From the NCBI GenBank assembly GCA_963666575.2, contig CAXXYG010000016.1, forward strand, positions 62,001 through 126,000: a DNA stretch of 64,000 bases, given 5' to 3'. Below, piece by piece: positions 62,258 through 64,000 of this stretch. The stretch is from JABMQB01 sp963666575 (lineage in GTDB: Bacteria; Bacteroidota; Bacteroidia; Bacteroidales; Prolixibacteraceae). Made by a program: the position numbers and the translations under genes. The notes under the pieces were generated by a model. That model was not told the origin of the DNA and did not search any database. It saw only the letters and a list, made by a program, of their open reading frames with translations. Each line of letters begins with the position of its first letter. Position 1 is the stretch's first letter.

Positions 62258-63226
62258 ATGGAAAGAATTGTAGTAGCAGGAGCCGGCGGATTTATAGGTG
62301 GCCACTTAGCCCGAAAATTAAAAGACATGGGACATGATGTGAGGGCAGTTGATAAAAAACCCATTACAAAATGGTACCAGGTACACGATGATATTGACAA
62401 TTTAGTCCTCGACCTGAATATAAAAGACAATTGCTACACGGCATTAAATGGCTACAATGAAGTTTTTAACCTGGCAGCCGATATGGGTGGAATGGGTTTT
62501 ATCGAAAATAATAAAGCCGATTGTATGTTAAGTGTTTTAATTAACACGCACCTTTTAATGGCAGCCCGCGACCTGGGGATTACACGGTTTTTTTATGCCT
62601 CATCGGCATGCGTTTATAACGGCGAGAAACAAACCGATGTGAATAATCCGGGTTTAAAAGAAGCTGACGCTTACCCTGCATTGGCCGAAGATGGTTACGG
62701 TTGGGAAAAACTCTTTTCAGAAAGAATGTGCCGCCACTTTATGGAAGACTTTAAATTGACAACCCGCGTGGCCCGTTTCCACAATGTTTATGGCCCATTC
62801 GGAACATACGATGGAGGACGCGAAAAAGCACCCGCTGCCATGTGCCGAAAAAATATTGAAGGTGAATTGTACGGAAAAGATGAAATAAACATCTGGGGCG
62901 ATGGTGAACAAACACGCAGTTTTATGTACATCGATGACTGTGTGGAGGGCATCCTGAAAATTATGTACGGCGATGTTATTGAGCCACTTAACCTTGGCAG
63001 TGATGAAATGGTTTCAATAAATGAATTGGTTAATATTGTAGAAAAAATTGCAGGATTTAAATTAAACCGCACTTACGATCTTGATGCCCCCAAAGGAGTA
63101 CGTGGCCGAAATAGCGACAATACATTAATTAAAGAATATTTAAACTGGGCTCCGTCCATTTCTTTGTCCGAAGGTATGAAAAAAACATACGATTGGATCA
63201 AGGGAGAAATGACACAAGTTAAGTAA
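62258..63226 (+). CDS. GDP-mannose 3,5-epimerase-like NAD-dependent epimerase
   Basis: A 322-residue extended-SDR enzyme: NAD-binding GAGGFIGGHLARKL, the S/A-C-V-Y and YxxxK active site (SSACVYNGE, YGWEKLFSERM), and the NLAADMGGMGFIENN segment typical of GDP-mannose 3,5-epimerase, which makes GDP-L-galactose. Other sugar-nucleotide epimerases share most of these motifs, so the substrate is probable rather than certain. It is followed by a nucleotidyltransferase/GHMP-kinase gene that would deliver the sugar-nucleotide, suggesting one sugar-activation operon. Divergent from a LacI regulator. Confidence 0.85.
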   Translation: MERIVVAGAGGFIGGHLARKLKDMGHDVRAVDKKPITKWYQVHDDIDNLVLDLNIKDNCYTALNGYNEVFNLAADMGGMGFIENNKADCMLSVLINTHLLMAARDLGITRFFYASSACVYNGEKQTDVNNPGLKEADAYPALAEDGYGWEKLFSERMCRHFMEDFKLTTRVARFHNVYGPFGTYDGGREKAPAAMCRKNIEGELYGKDEINIWGDGEQTRSFMYIDDCVEGILKIMYGDVIEPLNLGSDEMVSINELVNIVEKIAGFKLNRTYDLDAPKGVRGRNSDNTLIKEYLNWAPSISLSEGMKKTYDWIKGEMTQVK

Positions 63227-63242
63227 TAGTTATAGGTTAGGG

Positions 63243-63276
63243 AAAGGCTACTTTGAATTATTCAGGGTAGCCTTTT
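63243..63276 (+). terminator. Hairpin between the epimerase and kinase genes
   Basis: AAAGGCTAC/GTAGCCTTT 9-bp stem then TTTT. It would end or attenuate transcription before the next gene at 63296. Confidence 0.7.
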
Positions 63277-63295
63277 AATCGCTTGAAATAGTTCT

Positions 63296-64000
63296 ATGGG
63301 TAAAAAAATAATAATGGCAAGTGGCTGTTTTGATTTACTGCACACCGGGCATATTGCTTTTTTTAAAACTGCTGCTCAGTACGGGAAATTGCATGTGTAC
63401 GTCGGACAAGATACAAACATCCTCCTATTAAAAGGGAAGGCACCCTATTTTTCGCAGGAAGAAAGGAAATTTATGGTCGGTGCAATAAAATATGTCGAAA
63501 AAGCAAATATTGCCAGTGGCTCAGGGATGTTAGATTTTGAACAAGACATGAAAAATCTAAAACCCGATATTTTTATTGTAAACACTGATGGGTGCACTCC
63601 TGATAAAAAAAGAATTTGTGAAGAAAACGGTGTGGAACTGAAAGTCCTTGATCGGATACCTGAAGAAGGATTTTTAGCCCGTTCAAGTTCTGAGTCAAAA
63701 AAAGACCTTGGATTTCCAAACCGTATATGCCTGGCTGGTGGTTGGATTGATCAACCCTGGGTTTCAGAAATTCACAAAGGTTCGGTAGTAGTTGCACAAT
63801 TGTGGCCAAATATCGATTTTAACGACCGGTCAGGGATGGCTACAAGCTCACGGAAAGTAGCCCTCGAATTATGGGGCGATACATACCCCAATGGAGATCC
63901 TATTCGTAATGCACAATTACTGTTTGGCGCTGAAAATCCACCCGGGTCACAATATGTTTCCGGAAGTCAGGACCATATTGGGCTGTTAGTTCCCGGTATA
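63296..64000 (+). CDS. Nucleotidyltransferase-GHMP kinase fusion (partial)
   Basis: Open to the end of the window (235 codons visible, the rest lies beyond). The first 130 residues are a cytidylyltransferase-like fold: GCFDLLHTGHIAFFKTAA is the HxGH signature (DLLHTGHI), then YVGQDTNILLLKGK and RSSSES. Residues 140 onward begin a GHMP kinase: FPNRICLAGGWIDQPWVS is like the PNRIDLAGG start of fucokinase- and galactokinase-type enzymes. The fusion would phosphorylate a sugar and activate it to a nucleotide sugar. It starts 69 bases after the epimerase gene, beyond a hairpin. The visible part lacks the ATP-binding GxxSS loop, which must lie outside the window. Confidence 0.78.
   Translation, partial: MGKKIIMASGCFDLLHTGHIAFFKTAAQYGKLHVYVGQDTNILLLKGKAPYFSQEERKFMVGAIKYVEKANIASGSGMLDFEQDMKNLKPDIFIVNTDGCTPDKKRICEENGVELKVLDRIPEEGFLARSSSESKKDLGFPNRICLAGGWIDQPWVSEIHKGSVVVAQLWPNIDFNDRSGMATSSRKVALELWGDTYPNGDPIRNAQLLFGAENPPGSQYVSGSQDHIGLLVPGI

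Overview
The window is an AT-rich chromosomal segment of a Bacteroidota bacterium, most likely an anaerobic or facultative member of the Marinilabiliales/Prolixibacteraceae type. That placement is inferred from type IX secretion (T9SS) C-terminal sorting domains on two secreted enzymes, a PorE-like protein, DUF2723 and DUF3667 proteins, a GH3-family protein, promoters of the TTG-N20-TAnnTTTG type, and the hcp/ferredoxin/Crp-Fnr locus. I see no rRNA, prophage, CRISPR array or classical insertion sequence. There is one tRNA (Asn).

Layout. 1-1,930: end of thioredoxin reductase, an OsmC protein, a membrane-anchored thioredoxin and a DnaQ-like exonuclease. 2,076-6,400: a repeat-rich zone with one decayed and two identical DUF559 endonuclease-like genes, each set between two complex palindromes (here called A and B), partly in an exact 775-bp tandem duplication. 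6,402-13,426: metabolic and envelope genes (PLP lyase, PrsW-like protease, SMP-30 lipoprotein, PNP, LpxK, SppA, FolK). 13,708-17,129: hybrid cluster protein, its ferredoxin and a divergent Crp/Fnr regulator. 17,458-22,829: DUF2723 protein, PurD and a membrane protein. 22,898-25,242: a C5 DNA methyltransferase followed by a PLD-fold protein, a candidate restriction-modification pair. 25,252-46,325: housekeeping (TsaB, EF-P, TyrS, nucleoside kinases, tRNA-Asn), polysaccharide polymerisation (O-antigen ligase, Wzz), two T9SS cargo proteins (GDPD, CotH) and an SLC12-like transporter broken by two frameshifts.

46,326-51,106 is an island: a small HTH regulator, a nuclease-like protein, an 88-aa protein and a DUF2326 ATPase, organised like a predicted ABC-three-component (ABC-3C) conflict system. 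It is bracketed by two direct-oriented hairpins whose stems differ in sequence but keep their pairing and share an ACA/AGA internal loop, which suggests a folded boundary or recombination site. A 108-bp imperfect palindrome follows.

51,107-64,000: a metallophosphoesterase; larE-larC-larB for the nickel-pincer nucleotide plus a likely nickel permease (no larA here); a DUF1349-like secreted protein; a CE7-type esterase; a glycoside-hydrolase remnant; an unknown outer-membrane-type protein; a LacI regulator; a GDP-mannose-3,5-epimerase-like enzyme; and the start of a nucleotidyltransferase/GHMP-kinase fusion that runs off the window.

The most interesting signals are the DUF559/A-B palindrome modules, the ABC-3C island with its covarying flanking hairpins, and the candidate PLD-type R-M pair. 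Functions are inferred from sequence reading only; no database search was run.
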